Position numbers and translations under genes: made by a program. 64,000 nt of DNA from Mycobacterium paraffinicum (lineage in GTDB: Bacteria; Actinomycetota; Actinomycetes; Mycobacteriales; Mycobacteriaceae). Below are positions 8,841 through 16,551 of the stretch, piece by piece (position 1 is the first letter of the stretch; each line of letters starts with the position of its first letter). The stretch is taken from positions 14,946-78,945 of the forward strand of contig NZ_MPNT01000026.1 in assembly GCF_001907675.1 (NCBI RefSeq), read 5' to 3'. The notes under the pieces were generated by a model, which ran no database searches, was not told where the DNA came from, and saw only the letters and a program-made list of their open reading frames with translations.

Positions 8841-9710
8841 TTAGTCCTCGAGACCGAGGATGCGTGCGGCATTGCCGTACAGGAACTTTGGCCACACTTC
8901 GTCTTTGAACGGCACGCCGGGCAGCTCGCTGAAGATTCGCTCGAGCGACAGGCCCATGGGGAAGTAGCCGGCGTAGAGGACTTTATCGGCGCCGCGCGTG
9001 TTCGCGTAGTCGATGATGGCCTTCGGGTAGTACTTGGGCGCGAAGGCCGAGGTGGAGTAGTAGAGGTTGGGCCACTTGAGCATCAGCTTGACCGCGAGAT
9101 CCTCCCAGGGTTCGCACCCGTGGCGGGTGACGAACACCAGGTCGGGGAAGTCGAACATCACCACGTCGATCCGCGAGACCTCCTGCGCGGCGAACGGCAC
9201 ACGCGGGCCCGGCACTCCGGCGCACACAAAGATTGGCAGACCCAGTTCCGCACAGGTCGCATAGATCGGATACATCTTCGGGTCGTCGATCGCGACCTGG
9301 GGAAAAGTCCCCGCCGGAAACACCGACGTGGCCCGTATTCCGTACTGCTCGTAGTCGCGGCGGATGGCGTTGACCGAACCCATTACGTCGTTGGGATCCG
9401 CCACGGCGCCCGACGGCACGAACCGATCCGGAAAGGCCTTCAGCGCTTTGGCGGCGCAGTCCTCGGTCACGCCGATCATGGCCTTCTCAATGCCAAATCG
9501 ATCCATCTGCTGAAGCACCAGCGACACCGGGTCGTCTGTCGGTAGACCCTTCGGAACGTCCTTGAACATGTACTCGACGGGAAACTCGAAGCCCTCCTTC
9601 GACTCGCGGTCCTTCGTCTGCCTGCGGATGAAGTCGTACTGGGCCGACCCCTCGTGCGGGAAGCCAATCATCGTGTCAATCACTGGCAGACCGACGGGTC
9701 CGGGCATCAA
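8841..9710 (-). CDS. Amidohydrolase-fold protein with degenerate metal site
   Basis: A 289-residue amidohydrolase_2-like protein that opens the operon, preceded by a good GGAGG 5 nt before its ATG. The fold is recognisable (PVIDTMIGFPHEG at the N-terminus, VFVTRHGCEPWEDLAVKLM in the middle, VLYAGYFPMGLSLERIF near the C-terminus). However, the N-terminal His-x-His is missing (DTMIGFP), and the C-terminal GSD-x-P Asp is replaced by Tyr (AGYFP, near residue 250). It may therefore be metal-free, non-catalytic, or use different chemistry. Two AAC-N3-GTT boxes lie between it and the divergent TetR gene. Confidence 0.82.
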   Translation of the reverse strand: MMPGPVGLPVIDTMIGFPHEGSAQYDFIRRQTKDRESKEGFEFPVEYMFKDVPKGLPTDDPVSLVLQQMDRFGIEKAMIGVTEDCAAKALKAFPDRFVPSGAVADPNDVMGSVNAIRRDYEQYGIRATSVFPAGTFPQVAIDDPKMYPIYATCAELGLPIFVCAGVPGPRVPFAAQEVSRIDVVMFDFPDLVFVTRHGCEPWEDLAVKLMLKWPNLYYSTSAFAPKYYPKAIIDYANTRGADKVLYAGYFPMGLSLERIFSELPGVPFKDEVWPKFLYGNAARILGLED

Positions 9711-9760
9711 TACCTCCGATCTAACCGGCGCGCTGAGAGCGCCGAGCCATGGTTACATAT

Positions 9761-9775
9761 TGAAACGCGGTTCTA
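9761..9775. promoter_or_regulatory. KstR-like operator box 1 (TNNAAC-N3-GTTNNA)
   Basis: TGAAACGCGGTTCTA has the half-sites AAC and GTT of the mycobacterial KstR operator but with three rather than two bases between them. It lies about 51-65 bp upstream of the leftward operon start (9710), immediately upstream of a TATGTA -10-like hexamer on the minus strand (9754-9759), where a repressor would block RNA polymerase. Confidence 0.5.
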
Positions 9776-9856
9776 CTTTAGTCAACCGTGAATCAGGCCG
9801 TCGCACGAAATAGCATGCTCTTAACTGTGAATAGCGCTAGGATTGCGAATCACAGC

Positions 9857-9871
9857 GAGAACATGGTTATC
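9857..9871. promoter_or_regulatory. KstR-like operator box 2 (AAC-N3-GTT) over the TetR promoter
   Basis: GAGAACATGGTTATC repeats the AAC-N3-GTT arrangement of box 1. It overlaps a TATCAT -10-like hexamer at 9868-9873 upstream of the TetR gene (start 9887), which suits autorepression. Confidence 0.5.
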
Positions 9872-9886
9872 ATCCAGTAAGGGGCT

Positions 9887-10543
9887 GTGGTGTCACAGGA
9901 AAGGCGCACCGTCATCGTCAGAACTGCTGAGCGCCCTCACACCCAGGCCCTGCAGGCGGCGGACATGACCAGCGGGCAGCTGGCCCGCCGAGCGAAGATC
10001 GTCGAAGCGGTGATCGCGCTGATCACCGAAGCCGGTGCCGATGCGGTTCAGATGCGGACCGTGGCTCAGCGGTCAGGGGTCGCGCTGGGCACCGTCTACC
10101 GATACTTCAGCTCTAAGGAGCATCTGCTGGCCGCGGCCCTTGAGGACTGGCAGAAGCGATTGACCCGTCGTGTCACGCCAGTTGGCGATCCAGGCGAAGG
10201 CACGCCGCTACCGGGAATTCTGGATTACCTGGAGCGGGCGCAGCGCGCCTTCCACCGCAATCCGAAGATGACGGCACTGATGCTCCAAGCGATGACCTCA
10301 ACTGACCCGGTGACCAAGGCCGGCATCGATCACATGGCTCGCACCAACAGCGAAATGCTCTCCCGGCTACTCAAAGGTGTTGATCCCCTACTTATTCCGA
10401 GTGTCAGCTTCGGCCTCGACGCTGCTCTGTCCAGCGCAGTGACGGCAGTGCTCGTCAAGGCTCGGTCTTTGGATGAGGCGCTCGAACGCGTGGAGTGGGT
10501 TGCACGAACACTTGTCGACGCCGCGGTAGCGACCACGACGTAG
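9887..10543 (+). CDS. TetR-family regulator, KstR-like
   Basis: A 218-residue TetR protein. The DNA-binding domain covers about residues 33-80 (ARRAKIVEAVIALITEAGADAVQMRTVAQRSGVALGTVYRYFSSKEHLL in pieces; the GVALGTVYRYF recognition helix closely resembles KstR). The C-terminal ligand domain has the KstR-type RAQRAFHRNPKMTALMLQAM stretch. KstR proteins bind acyl-CoA thioesters of sterol breakdown, so a CoA-ester effector made by the divergent operon is plausible. GTG 9887 is followed by a second in-frame GTG (9890). A box overlapping its promoter suggests autoregulation. Confidence 0.9.
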   Translation: MVSQERRTVIVRTAERPHTQALQAADMTSGQLARRAKIVEAVIALITEAGADAVQMRTVAQRSGVALGTVYRYFSSKEHLLAAALEDWQKRLTRRVTPVGDPGEGTPLPGILDYLERAQRAFHRNPKMTALMLQAMTSTDPVTKAGIDHMARTNSEMLSRLLKGVDPLLIPSVSFGLDAALSSAVTAVLVKARSLDEALERVEWVARTLVDAAVATTT

Positions 10544-10841
10544 GACTGTCGGGCGTCAGTGGCGATGCAGGTTGGGCGGCTCAAGGGTCGGAGTCGCACG
10601 GCGACGCCGGCGCGTTCAGTCGTCGCGCCGATCCCACGGAATTTCGAATCACAGCGCCCGGGCGAGCGGCATGGAGGTACTGGCCGGTGCTGTCGGAGAG
10701 CACCCCTTCCAGGGCCTGTTGCATACCGGCATGGAAAGGAGTGAGCTGGGATATTTTGTGGCGAACTGGACACGTTCGTCCCCAGCCGGGGCATCTCCGA
10801 TGGGGACGGTCGATATCCGCCTTATCTCCTGCGGATCACCG
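10544..10841. other. Intergenic gap between convergent genes
   Basis: A 298-bp stretch between the ends of the TetR gene and the LuxR-type response regulator. Open frames here have no ribosome-binding site, no recognisable motifs, and run on into neighbouring genes. I see no strong hairpin, repeat or RNA gene. Confidence 0.5.
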
Positions 10842-11498
10842 CTACTCGTCGAGGCCGTGTTCGATGGCGTAGCGCGCCAACTCCACCCGGTTGGCGACCT
10901 GAAGTTTGCGAAACGTTGCCTGCACGTGATTCTCGACGGTGCGGTGGCTCAGTGACAGCTTCTGGGCGATCTGCTTGGCGGACAGGCCCTTTGCCACGTA
11001 GCGCAACACCTCGGTTTCGCGTTCGGTGAGGCTCGGCCGGGCCGGACCGTCGTCCTTGCTCTGCGCCATGCGCCGGTATTCGCCCAGCACCAGCCCGGCC
11101 AGACTCGGGGTGAACACGGCGCGGCCCTCGGCGGTGGCTGTCACGGCCTGCGCCAGTTCCGATTTGGATGCGCTCTTGACCAGATAGCCGATCGCGCCGG
11201 CCTTGACGGCTTCCAACACGTCGTCTCGCTCGTCGGACGCCGAGAGCACCAGCACCCGAGACGAGGGGGAGACTGTGAGCACTCCCGCGGTCGCTTGTGC
11301 CCCGTCGCCGTCGGGCAGTTGCATATCCATCACCACCACATCGGGCTTGACCACGGCCGCCCGGCGCCGCGCCGCAGCGACGCTGTCGGCGGTGGCGACC
11401 ACGGTGAAACCGGCGTCGGCCAGGTCGCGGGCGACCGCGTCGCGCCAGATGGGATGGTCGTCGACGACCATCACCGTCGTGGGGGTCTCATCGGTCAT
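10842..11498 (-). CDS. LuxR/NarL-type response regulator
   Basis: A 218-residue two-component response regulator. The receiver domain (about 8-125) has VVDDHP (acidic pair), the phosphoacceptor Asp in VVVMDMQLPDGDG (about residue 58), and the conserved Lys in YLVKSASK. The C-terminal NarL/LuxR domain is seen in LTERETEVLRYVAKGLSAKQIAQKLSLSHRTVENHV. It overlaps the upstream sensor kinase gene by 4 bp (ATGA), so the pair is translationally coupled. The pair resembles the MacS-type kinase/regulator systems of Actinobacteria; the target genes are unknown. Confidence 0.93.
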   Translation of the reverse strand: MTDETPTTVMVVDDHPIWRDAVARDLADAGFTVVATADSVAAARRRAAVVKPDVVVMDMQLPDGDGAQATAGVLTVSPSSRVLVLSASDERDDVLEAVKAGAIGYLVKSASKSELAQAVTATAEGRAVFTPSLAGLVLGEYRRMAQSKDDGPARPSLTERETEVLRYVAKGLSAKQIAQKLSLSHRTVENHVQATFRKLQVANRVELARYAIEHGLDE

Positions 11499-12649
11499 GG
11501 AGCGCCCGCCCCGCGCGGCACGCACAACTCCCACTCGGCGCCCTCTCCGGGTTCGCTTCGCAGGTGGGCGCTGCCGCCCAGCGCCGCCAACCGTCCGACG
11601 ATCGATTGCGAGATGCCCAGGCGCCCCTGGCCGGCCGCCTCCTCGAGCCGGCCGGCGGCGATTCCGACACCGTCGTCGCGGATGCTCACCACAACGGAAT
11701 CGCCGAGGTCCTCGACGAGCACGAACGCGTGCGCATCGGGGCCGGCATGGGCGCCCACGTTGTCCAGGGCGTTGCCCACCGCGGCGTCGAGCTCGGTGCC
11801 CGCCCGGCGGCCCAAGGGCACCGGTGTTGGGGGCAGGCTCAGCGACACTCGGTCGGATTCCCGGCGCCGCAGCAGGGTGCACAGGTCGACGGTGGCGCCG
11901 TCCGTGTCGTGGTCGTCCTCCGCGCTGGCCAGCCATCGCCGCAGCGCGCGTTCCTGCTCGCTGGCCAGGTCGGCGAGTTCCGCTGTGGGGCCGCCGATTT
12001 CGTGGCCTTTCTTGGCCACCAGCGCCAGCACCTGGATGGCTCCGTCGTGGACTTGGCGGGACAGGCGTTCCCGTTCTTGCACCGCGGCCGTCAATCGGGC
12101 CGCCTCTTGAAGCTCGTCGTGGGCGCGGCGCGCGGTTTGGGCGGCCATGCCGATTGCCATGCCGATCGCCAGCTCGATGATCGCGGTGGCGTTATGCCCC
12201 AGGTTGAGGGCGAAGTAGTTCTTGACGGTGAAATTGGTGGCCATCACCGCCAGGCCGGTGAGCATGCCGCCGGCGGGGCCGAACTGGATAGCCGCCGAGA
12301 TCGTGGGGTTGCTGGCCCACAAGGTCGTCGGCCATGTCTGGTTGTCCGCCGCCCATTGTGGGGTGGTGACGAGTGGGTTCGACGACATGAGCAGCACGAC
12401 GATCACGATCTCGGCGAGCACCCATGCCGGTCTGCGGCCGAACCCGCGCAGGTACGCCAGCGCGCAGGCCGCGCTGAAGCCGATGAGCACCGCGAACAGC
12501 ACCCAGCCCAGGGCGGGCCGACGCAGATCCGGGTTGATGGCGATTTGGAATCCGGTCGCGTAGACGCAGCTCAGCAGCCGGAACACCTGCGCTGCACGCC
12601 ATAACGGCGTGGTGGGGTCGGGGCCGTTTTTCGCCATCGTGGTCAGCAT
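11495..12649 (-). CDS. MacS-type sensor histidine kinase
   Basis: A 384-residue membrane sensor kinase. Residues 15-175 hold five or six hydrophobic helices with no large extracellular domain. They are followed by the HisKA_3-type dimerisation segment ERERLSRQVHDGAIQVLALV, with the phosphoacceptor His near residue 202. The HATPase domain has LDAAVGNALDNVGAHAG (N box) and RDDGVGIAAGR (G1 box) with a C-terminal GRLGISQSIVGRL (G2). The overall layout matches MacS-family kinases, which probably sense membrane state. An alternative ATG lies four codons downstream. The gene ends inside the start of its cognate regulator. Confidence 0.9.
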   Translation of the reverse strand: MLTTMAKNGPDPTTPLWRAAQVFRLLSCVYATGFQIAINPDLRRPALGWVLFAVLIGFSAACALAYLRGFGRRPAWVLAEIVIVVLLMSSNPLVTTPQWAADNQTWPTTLWASNPTISAAIQFGPAGGMLTGLAVMATNFTVKNYFALNLGHNATAIIELAIGMAIGMAAQTARRAHDELQEAARLTAAVQERERLSRQVHDGAIQVLALVAKKGHEIGGPTAELADLASEQERALRRWLASAEDDHDTDGATVDLCTLLRRRESDRVSLSLPPTPVPLGRRAGTELDAAVGNALDNVGAHAGPDAHAFVLVEDLGDSVVVSIRDDGVGIAAGRLEEAAGQGRLGISQSIVGRLAALGGSAHLRSEPGEGAEWELCVPRGAGAP

Positions 12650-12694
12650 AAGTGCGGCGGCTCATGGCGGTCGGCAGGATCGGCGCGGCACTCG

Positions 12695-13417
12695 TCAGTC
12701 GGCCGGTAGCCGGGCCACTTCGTGACGCCAGGCGGCCTGCGCGGTGAACGACGGCCCCAGGTCCGGCAGGTCGTCCCAATCCGCGTCGTCGACGTCACGC
12801 AGGGTCCCGCCGGCGGCTTTCACCCGCAACGACATTCGGGCCAGCGCGTCGAGGCTGATCGCCTGCAGCACCGCCTCTTGCACCGTGGCGGCGGCGCTGG
12901 TGATCCCGTGTCCGCGGCAGATCACCACCGGCCGGCCGCGCATGGCGGCCACCATCTCCTTGCCCAGTGCCGAGGTGCGGATGAGCACGGCACGCTCGTA
13001 GACGGGCACGCCACCGCGCGCCAGCCACGCCCCGGGAATGTCGAAGGCCCCGTAGATCGGTCGGATCGCGATGCCGGCCAGGTCGGCGGCGACCACGGCG
13101 GGCGGGTGCAGATGCGCGACGGCGCGGTGCCCCGGATCGGCCAGCAGGGTCTCCACGTGGATCGGCAGCTCGTTGGGCACGCGGTAGCCGTCGAGTTCCC
13201 CGTCGGCGCCGGCGTCGCCGTCGAAGGTGATCAGCCGAATGTCACCGGGCCGGGTGAACGCCACCCCGGTGTCGCCGTCGCTGCGGCAGCGGATGAGCAT
13301 GCGCTCGTCGTCCACCCGCAGGCTCAGGTGCCCGAGGATGCCGTCGACCAGGCCGCGGGCCGCGGCCACCCGGCAGCCCTGCGCTACCAGCGCGCGTTGC
13401 TCGTTGAGGGAAGTCAT
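12695..13417 (-). CDS. Class II aldolase/adducin-family protein
   Basis: A 240-residue class II aldolase-fold enzyme. Zn ligands are suggested by HLHPPAV (about residue 106-112) and CRGHGI (about 173-178); GHLSLRVDDERMLIRC near the N-terminus matches the family's GN-x-S-x-R substrate loop, with the usual Asn replaced by His. Family members split or decarboxylate hydroxy-keto acids. It overlaps the upstream dehydrogenase gene by 4 bp. The position as last gene of the Rieske dioxygenase operon suggests it works on a ring-fission or side-chain product. Confidence 0.85.
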   Translation of the reverse strand: MTSLNEQRALVAQGCRVAAARGLVDGILGHLSLRVDDERMLIRCRSDGDTGVAFTRPGDIRLITFDGDAGADGELDGYRVPNELPIHVETLLADPGHRAVAHLHPPAVVAADLAGIAIRPIYGAFDIPGAWLARGGVPVYERAVLIRTSALGKEMVAAMRGRPVVICRGHGITSAAATVQEAVLQAISLDALARMSLRVKAAGGTLRDVDDADWDDLPDLGPSFTAQAAWRHEVARLPAD

Positions 13418-14208
13418 CGCGGTGCACCGAGCCCGAATCCGCCGTCGGGGTGGACCGTTTCGCCGGTGATCCCGCGGGCACGGTCGGAGGCCAGGAACAC
13501 GAAGCTCCACGCGTGGTCTTCCCCGGACAGGGCGACGTTGAGCGGCGTGCGCGCGGCGACCTCCCGCGCCCGGTTCGGCGTGTCGTCCAAGCGGACGCCG
13601 TCCAGCCCCAGGCTGGCGAGCCCGCGCAGATCGGTGCCCAGCGTGCCGCCCGGCGCCACCCCGTTGACCCGGACCTGCGGCGCCAGCTCGTGCGCCAGGG
13701 CCGCCACCAAGCCGCGGACGGCGAACTTCGACGCCACGTACAGCGCACCGCCGCGCCCGGGATAGAACGACGACGCCGACTCGGTCAGGACGATCGAGGG
13801 CCCCGCCGCGGCCCGCAGCCGGGGCAGCGCGGCCTTGACGGACTGCAGGTGGCTCAGCACGTTGGTGCGGAACATCTCGTCGAACGCGTCGGGAAGGGCC
13901 TCGGCGTCGATGTCGGCGATGCCGCGGTAGAAGTCGAAGATGCCGACGCAGTTGACCAGCGTGTCCAGACCGCCATAGGCGGCCACCGCGGCATCGACCG
14001 CTCGTACGTTGGCGTCGCGGGTGATCGCGTCGCCCTCGACGACCGGAACGCCGGGCAGCTCCCCGCTCAGGGCCGCGCACTTGTGCGGATCACGTTCCAG
14101 CGCGGCGACTTTCGCGCCCTCGGCGACAAACGCGTCGAGCACGGCCCGGCCGATGCCCGATCCCGCGCCGACGACCAGTGCGCGCTTGCCCTCAAGCCAG
14201 CCGGCCAT
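13414..14208 (-). CDS. Short-chain dehydrogenase, probable cis-dihydrodiol dehydrogenase
   Basis: A 264-residue SDR of the BphB/HcaB type, expected to oxidise the cis-dihydrodiol made by the dioxygenase to a catechol with NAD+. The Rossmann motif GAGSGIGRAV is near residues 12-21, NCVGIFDF replaces the usual NAG motif, the catalytic Ser lies in LTESASSFYPGRGG, and YVASK supplies Tyr and Lys. The start was placed at 14208 because AGGAGG precedes that ATG by 4 nt; the frame is open further upstream but would enter the preceding gene. Coupled to its neighbours on both sides. Confidence 0.88.
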   Translation of the reverse strand: MAGWLEGKRALVVGAGSGIGRAVLDAFVAEGAKVAALERDPHKCAALSGELPGVPVVEGDAITRDANVRAVDAAVAAYGGLDTLVNCVGIFDFYRGIADIDAEALPDAFDEMFRTNVLSHLQSVKAALPRLRAAAGPSIVLTESASSFYPGRGGALYVASKFAVRGLVAALAHELAPQVRVNGVAPGGTLGTDLRGLASLGLDGVRLDDTPNRAREVAARTPLNVALSGEDHAWSFVFLASDRARGITGETVHPDGGFGLGAPR

Positions 14209-14470
14209 CGCCCTCCTCGGCCTCATCGGGCAGCAGCGGTGCGTGGGAATTGCCAACCATCGCAGCCAGTGTGCGACCGTTCTGCCAAGTCAGCGCCTCG
14301 ACCTCGAGCGCGTCCAGGGTGATCCATTGCCCGGACCGCGGCGCGCTGATCAACAACCTGGAGCCGTTTCGGGTGTCCACCCGGCGCACCACCACTTCGG
14401 TGAATTCGTTTGCCACCACGAGGGGTTCGCCGACAGCACCGGCCAGCAGCCGCTGCAGTTCGTCATTCAC
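14192..14470 (-). CDS. Small protein of the dioxygenase operon
   Basis: A 92-residue protein in a reading frame distinct from its neighbours. It begins at a GTG that overlaps the stop of the beta-subunit gene (GTGA) and ends 17 bp inside the start of the dehydrogenase gene, so tight coupling supports that it is real. Its sequence has an Arg/Val-rich strand region (EFTEVVVRRVDTRNGSRL) and a conserved-looking patch SGQWITLDALEVEALTWQNG followed by an acidic tail. No Cys pairs are present, so it is not a ferredoxin. From memory, similar small proteins near mycobacterial ring hydroxylases are labelled dihydrodiol dehydrogenase, but the length excludes an SDR enzyme. Function unknown. Confidence 0.68.
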   Translation of the reverse strand: MNDELQRLLAGAVGEPLVVANEFTEVVVRRVDTRNGSRLLISAPRSGQWITLDALEVEALTWQNGRTLAAMVGNSHAPLLPDEAEEGDGRLA

Positions 14471-14994
14471 AGGAACACCGCCAGGTTCTGCATCCGTAAC
14501 ACCGACTCGTCGGCGATGATATTGCGCCGGGCCAGCTTGAGGGTCTTTTCGGGGCCGCCGCACCAGCGCAGCAGGTCCTGGCGCCCGCACGACAGCAGCG
14601 CGCTTTCGTTCACGTCGCCGCGGCTGCGGAACAACAGCTCGGCCGATTCGACCCACAGGTGCGCCGGGTCGTCGGCCTCGAACGTCCGCACGTTGGTGAT
14701 GAAATGCCGCAGCCGCGACGGCGGATCCTCGGCCCAGGCATGCTCGGTGCCCATCCGCGCGACCCGCTGGGTCAGCGAGTATTTGTCCTCGTCGAAGTGC
14801 GCCATCCCGGGAGAGGTGTCGAACCCCGCGCCGCGCGCGGTGGTGACCCGGACGGGCATCACGTAGCGGACGTCGTCGGTCAGTGTCTCGAGCCACCCCT
14901 CGTACCGCTGGGCGTCGAGCAGGTAGGCCTCGTCCACCAGGAACTGGTGCGCCTGCAGGTGCCGAACATCGTTGAAGGGCAACGGCTTTCTCAT
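14467..14994 (-). CDS. Aromatic-ring-hydroxylating dioxygenase beta subunit
   Basis: A 175-residue protein of the ring-hydroxylating dioxygenase small-subunit family (NTF2-like fold). Features are the N-terminal HLQAHQFLVDEAYLLDAQRYEGWL helix region, DDVRYVMPVR, and SRLRHFITNVRT, all characteristic of the beta subunit. Beta subunits stabilise the alpha3-beta3 hexamer and can influence substrate choice. The start overlaps the alpha-subunit stop by 4 bp. Confidence 0.92.
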   Translation of the reverse strand: MRKPLPFNDVRHLQAHQFLVDEAYLLDAQRYEGWLETLTDDVRYVMPVRVTTARGAGFDTSPGMAHFDEDKYSLTQRVARMGTEHAWAEDPPSRLRHFITNVRTFEADDPAHLWVESAELLFRSRGDVNESALLSCGRQDLLRWCGGPEKTLKLARRNIIADESVLRMQNLAVFL

Positions 14995-16349
14995 ACGGCG
15001 CCCTGTAGGTAGTCGGCCCACAGGTTCAGCAGGGCGCGCTGGTTGTGCTCGTTGTAGCCGACCTGCGCGCGACCCGGCCCGTGGAACGCCTCGGCGGGCA
15101 GCGGCGCGACGACGGGGCTGCCATCGGAGCGCAGGCCCATCCGGCTGTTCAGCAGCAACCGACGGGCCATCGAACCGCCGGCCGTGGTGGTCAGCGACAC
15201 CCAATTCTCCACGTCGTCCTGCTCGAACATGCCGGTCGAACCGAAGCACATCAGATACGCCTTGTACGAATCCCGTTTGTACTGCGGGGGAGCGGCGGCG
15301 TCCACGGCGAACCACGAACACACCTCGGTTTCGTTCTCGCTGATCGGCTGCCACAGCCGGATCGAGATGAAGGGCAGCGTCTCGTCGTCGCGGCCGTCCC
15401 GCACCTTGGGCCAGTTGTGCACGAAGCTCAGGTTCGGGAAACAGGTGGCGGCCGAGATCATGAACCCGTCCTCGCCGACCATTCGTTGCTGTTGCGGCGT
15501 CCACACGCCTTTGATCCGGCCGATCATGTCGTCGGGATAGCCGACGTAGCGCATCCGTTCCTCGAAGCCGCCCGGCGGCAGTTTGTAGGTGGTGCCGCCG
15601 CCCCGGTGCGCCCAGTAGGTGGCGCCGTCCTTGCGTTTCTGCGCCTTCGGCTCGCGGAACAGGCCGATGTCGACGATCGACGCGTGGGTGTGCGGGGTGT
15701 GGTACATGTCGCCGGCGAAGTTCTCGGCGCCGATCTTCCAGTTCGCCTTGATGCGCCAGCGCTGAGGGCCGCGCACTTCGATGCCGCCCGCGCTCTGCTT
15801 GGTGTAGAAGTCCAGATAGAACGCGAAGTCGCCGAGGAAGTCCTCGAGCGGTTCGGCGTTTGGGTCCAGGCTGATGAACAGCAGGCCGTTGTAACTCGCG
15901 AAGTTCGGTGCGGGCAGCAAGGTTTGGGAGCTTCTGGCGAACCCGTCCTCGCCGCCGTAGGCCTCCCGGTGGAACGGCAGGCCGGTGAGCTGGCCGTCGT
16001 TGCGGTAGGTCCAGCCGTGGTACGGGCAGCGGAAGTTGGAGGCGTTGCCCATCTCCGCGCGGCACACCTGCATGCCGCGATGCAGGCACATGTTGAACAG
16101 GGCGCGCACCTCGCCGGTCGAATCGCGGGTGATGATGAAGGAGTCGTCGAGGACCCGGCGCACCACGTAGTCACCGTCCTGCGGGATCTCGGACTCGTGC
16201 GCCACGAACGTCCACGCCCGCCCGAACAGCCGCTCCTTCTCCAGCGCGAACACGTCGGCGTCGTTATATATGTGGGCCGGGATCATTCCGCCGCGGACGC
16301 TGGCGAGCACGCCGTCGAGACCGTTGCCGGCGTCGCGAAGGACTGTCAC
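14991..16349 (-). CDS. Rieske aromatic-ring-hydroxylating dioxygenase alpha subunit
   Basis: A 452-residue catalytic subunit. The Rieske [2Fe-2S] ligands are Cys88, His90, Cys108 and His111 (CxH-x17-CxxH). The mononuclear iron site is seen in NFAGDMYHTPHTH with Asp214 bridging and His217/His222 as ligands, and the later EQDDVENW stretch supplies the third, Asp, ligand. This is a group of dioxygenases that cis-dihydroxylate bicyclic or polycyclic arenes or aromatic acids; the substrate cannot be deduced. No ferredoxin or reductase gene accompanies it, so electrons must come from elsewhere. The GTG start follows GGGAGG at moderate distance. A 13-bp palindrome lies 28 bp upstream. Confidence 0.94.
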   Translation of the reverse strand: MTVLRDAGNGLDGVLASVRGGMIPAHIYNDADVFALEKERLFGRAWTFVAHESEIPQDGDYVVRRVLDDSFIITRDSTGEVRALFNMCLHRGMQVCRAEMGNASNFRCPYHGWTYRNDGQLTGLPFHREAYGGEDGFARSSQTLLPAPNFASYNGLLFISLDPNAEPLEDFLGDFAFYLDFYTKQSAGGIEVRGPQRWRIKANWKIGAENFAGDMYHTPHTHASIVDIGLFREPKAQKRKDGATYWAHRGGGTTYKLPPGGFEERMRYVGYPDDMIGRIKGVWTPQQQRMVGEDGFMISAATCFPNLSFVHNWPKVRDGRDDETLPFISIRLWQPISENETEVCSWFAVDAAAPPQYKRDSYKAYLMCFGSTGMFEQDDVENWVSLTTTAGGSMARRLLLNSRMGLRSDGSPVVAPLPAEAFHGPGRAQVGYNEHNQRALLNLWADYLQGAV

Positions 16350-16376
16350 GGTGATCCCCGCCTCCCGCTTCGGTTA

Positions 16377-16389
16377 TCTGCTAAGCAGA
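16377..16389. promoter_or_regulatory. Palindrome upstream of the dioxygenase operon
   Basis: TCTGCTAAGCAGA is a 6+1+6 perfect palindrome in the AT-rich divergent region between the dioxygenase operon (start 16349) and pcaH (start 16552). A TTGATA hexamer on the minus strand (16402-16407) could be a -35 element, placing the palindrome over the -10/start region, as expected for a repressor operator. Confidence 0.45.
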
Positions 16390-16551
16390 GAAATATTCCG
16401 CTATCAAGAATCCCGCATCTACCCGCCACCGGTCAATCACCCGCTTCCCGCGCTCGACAAGGGGCGGGCAGCGCTGGTGCGCTCGCTGTAACGCCGGCGC
16501 CGCCGCCGATTTCCGCGGTGCGCGGGGCCTTGGAGAGTAGCGTCACGGCTC

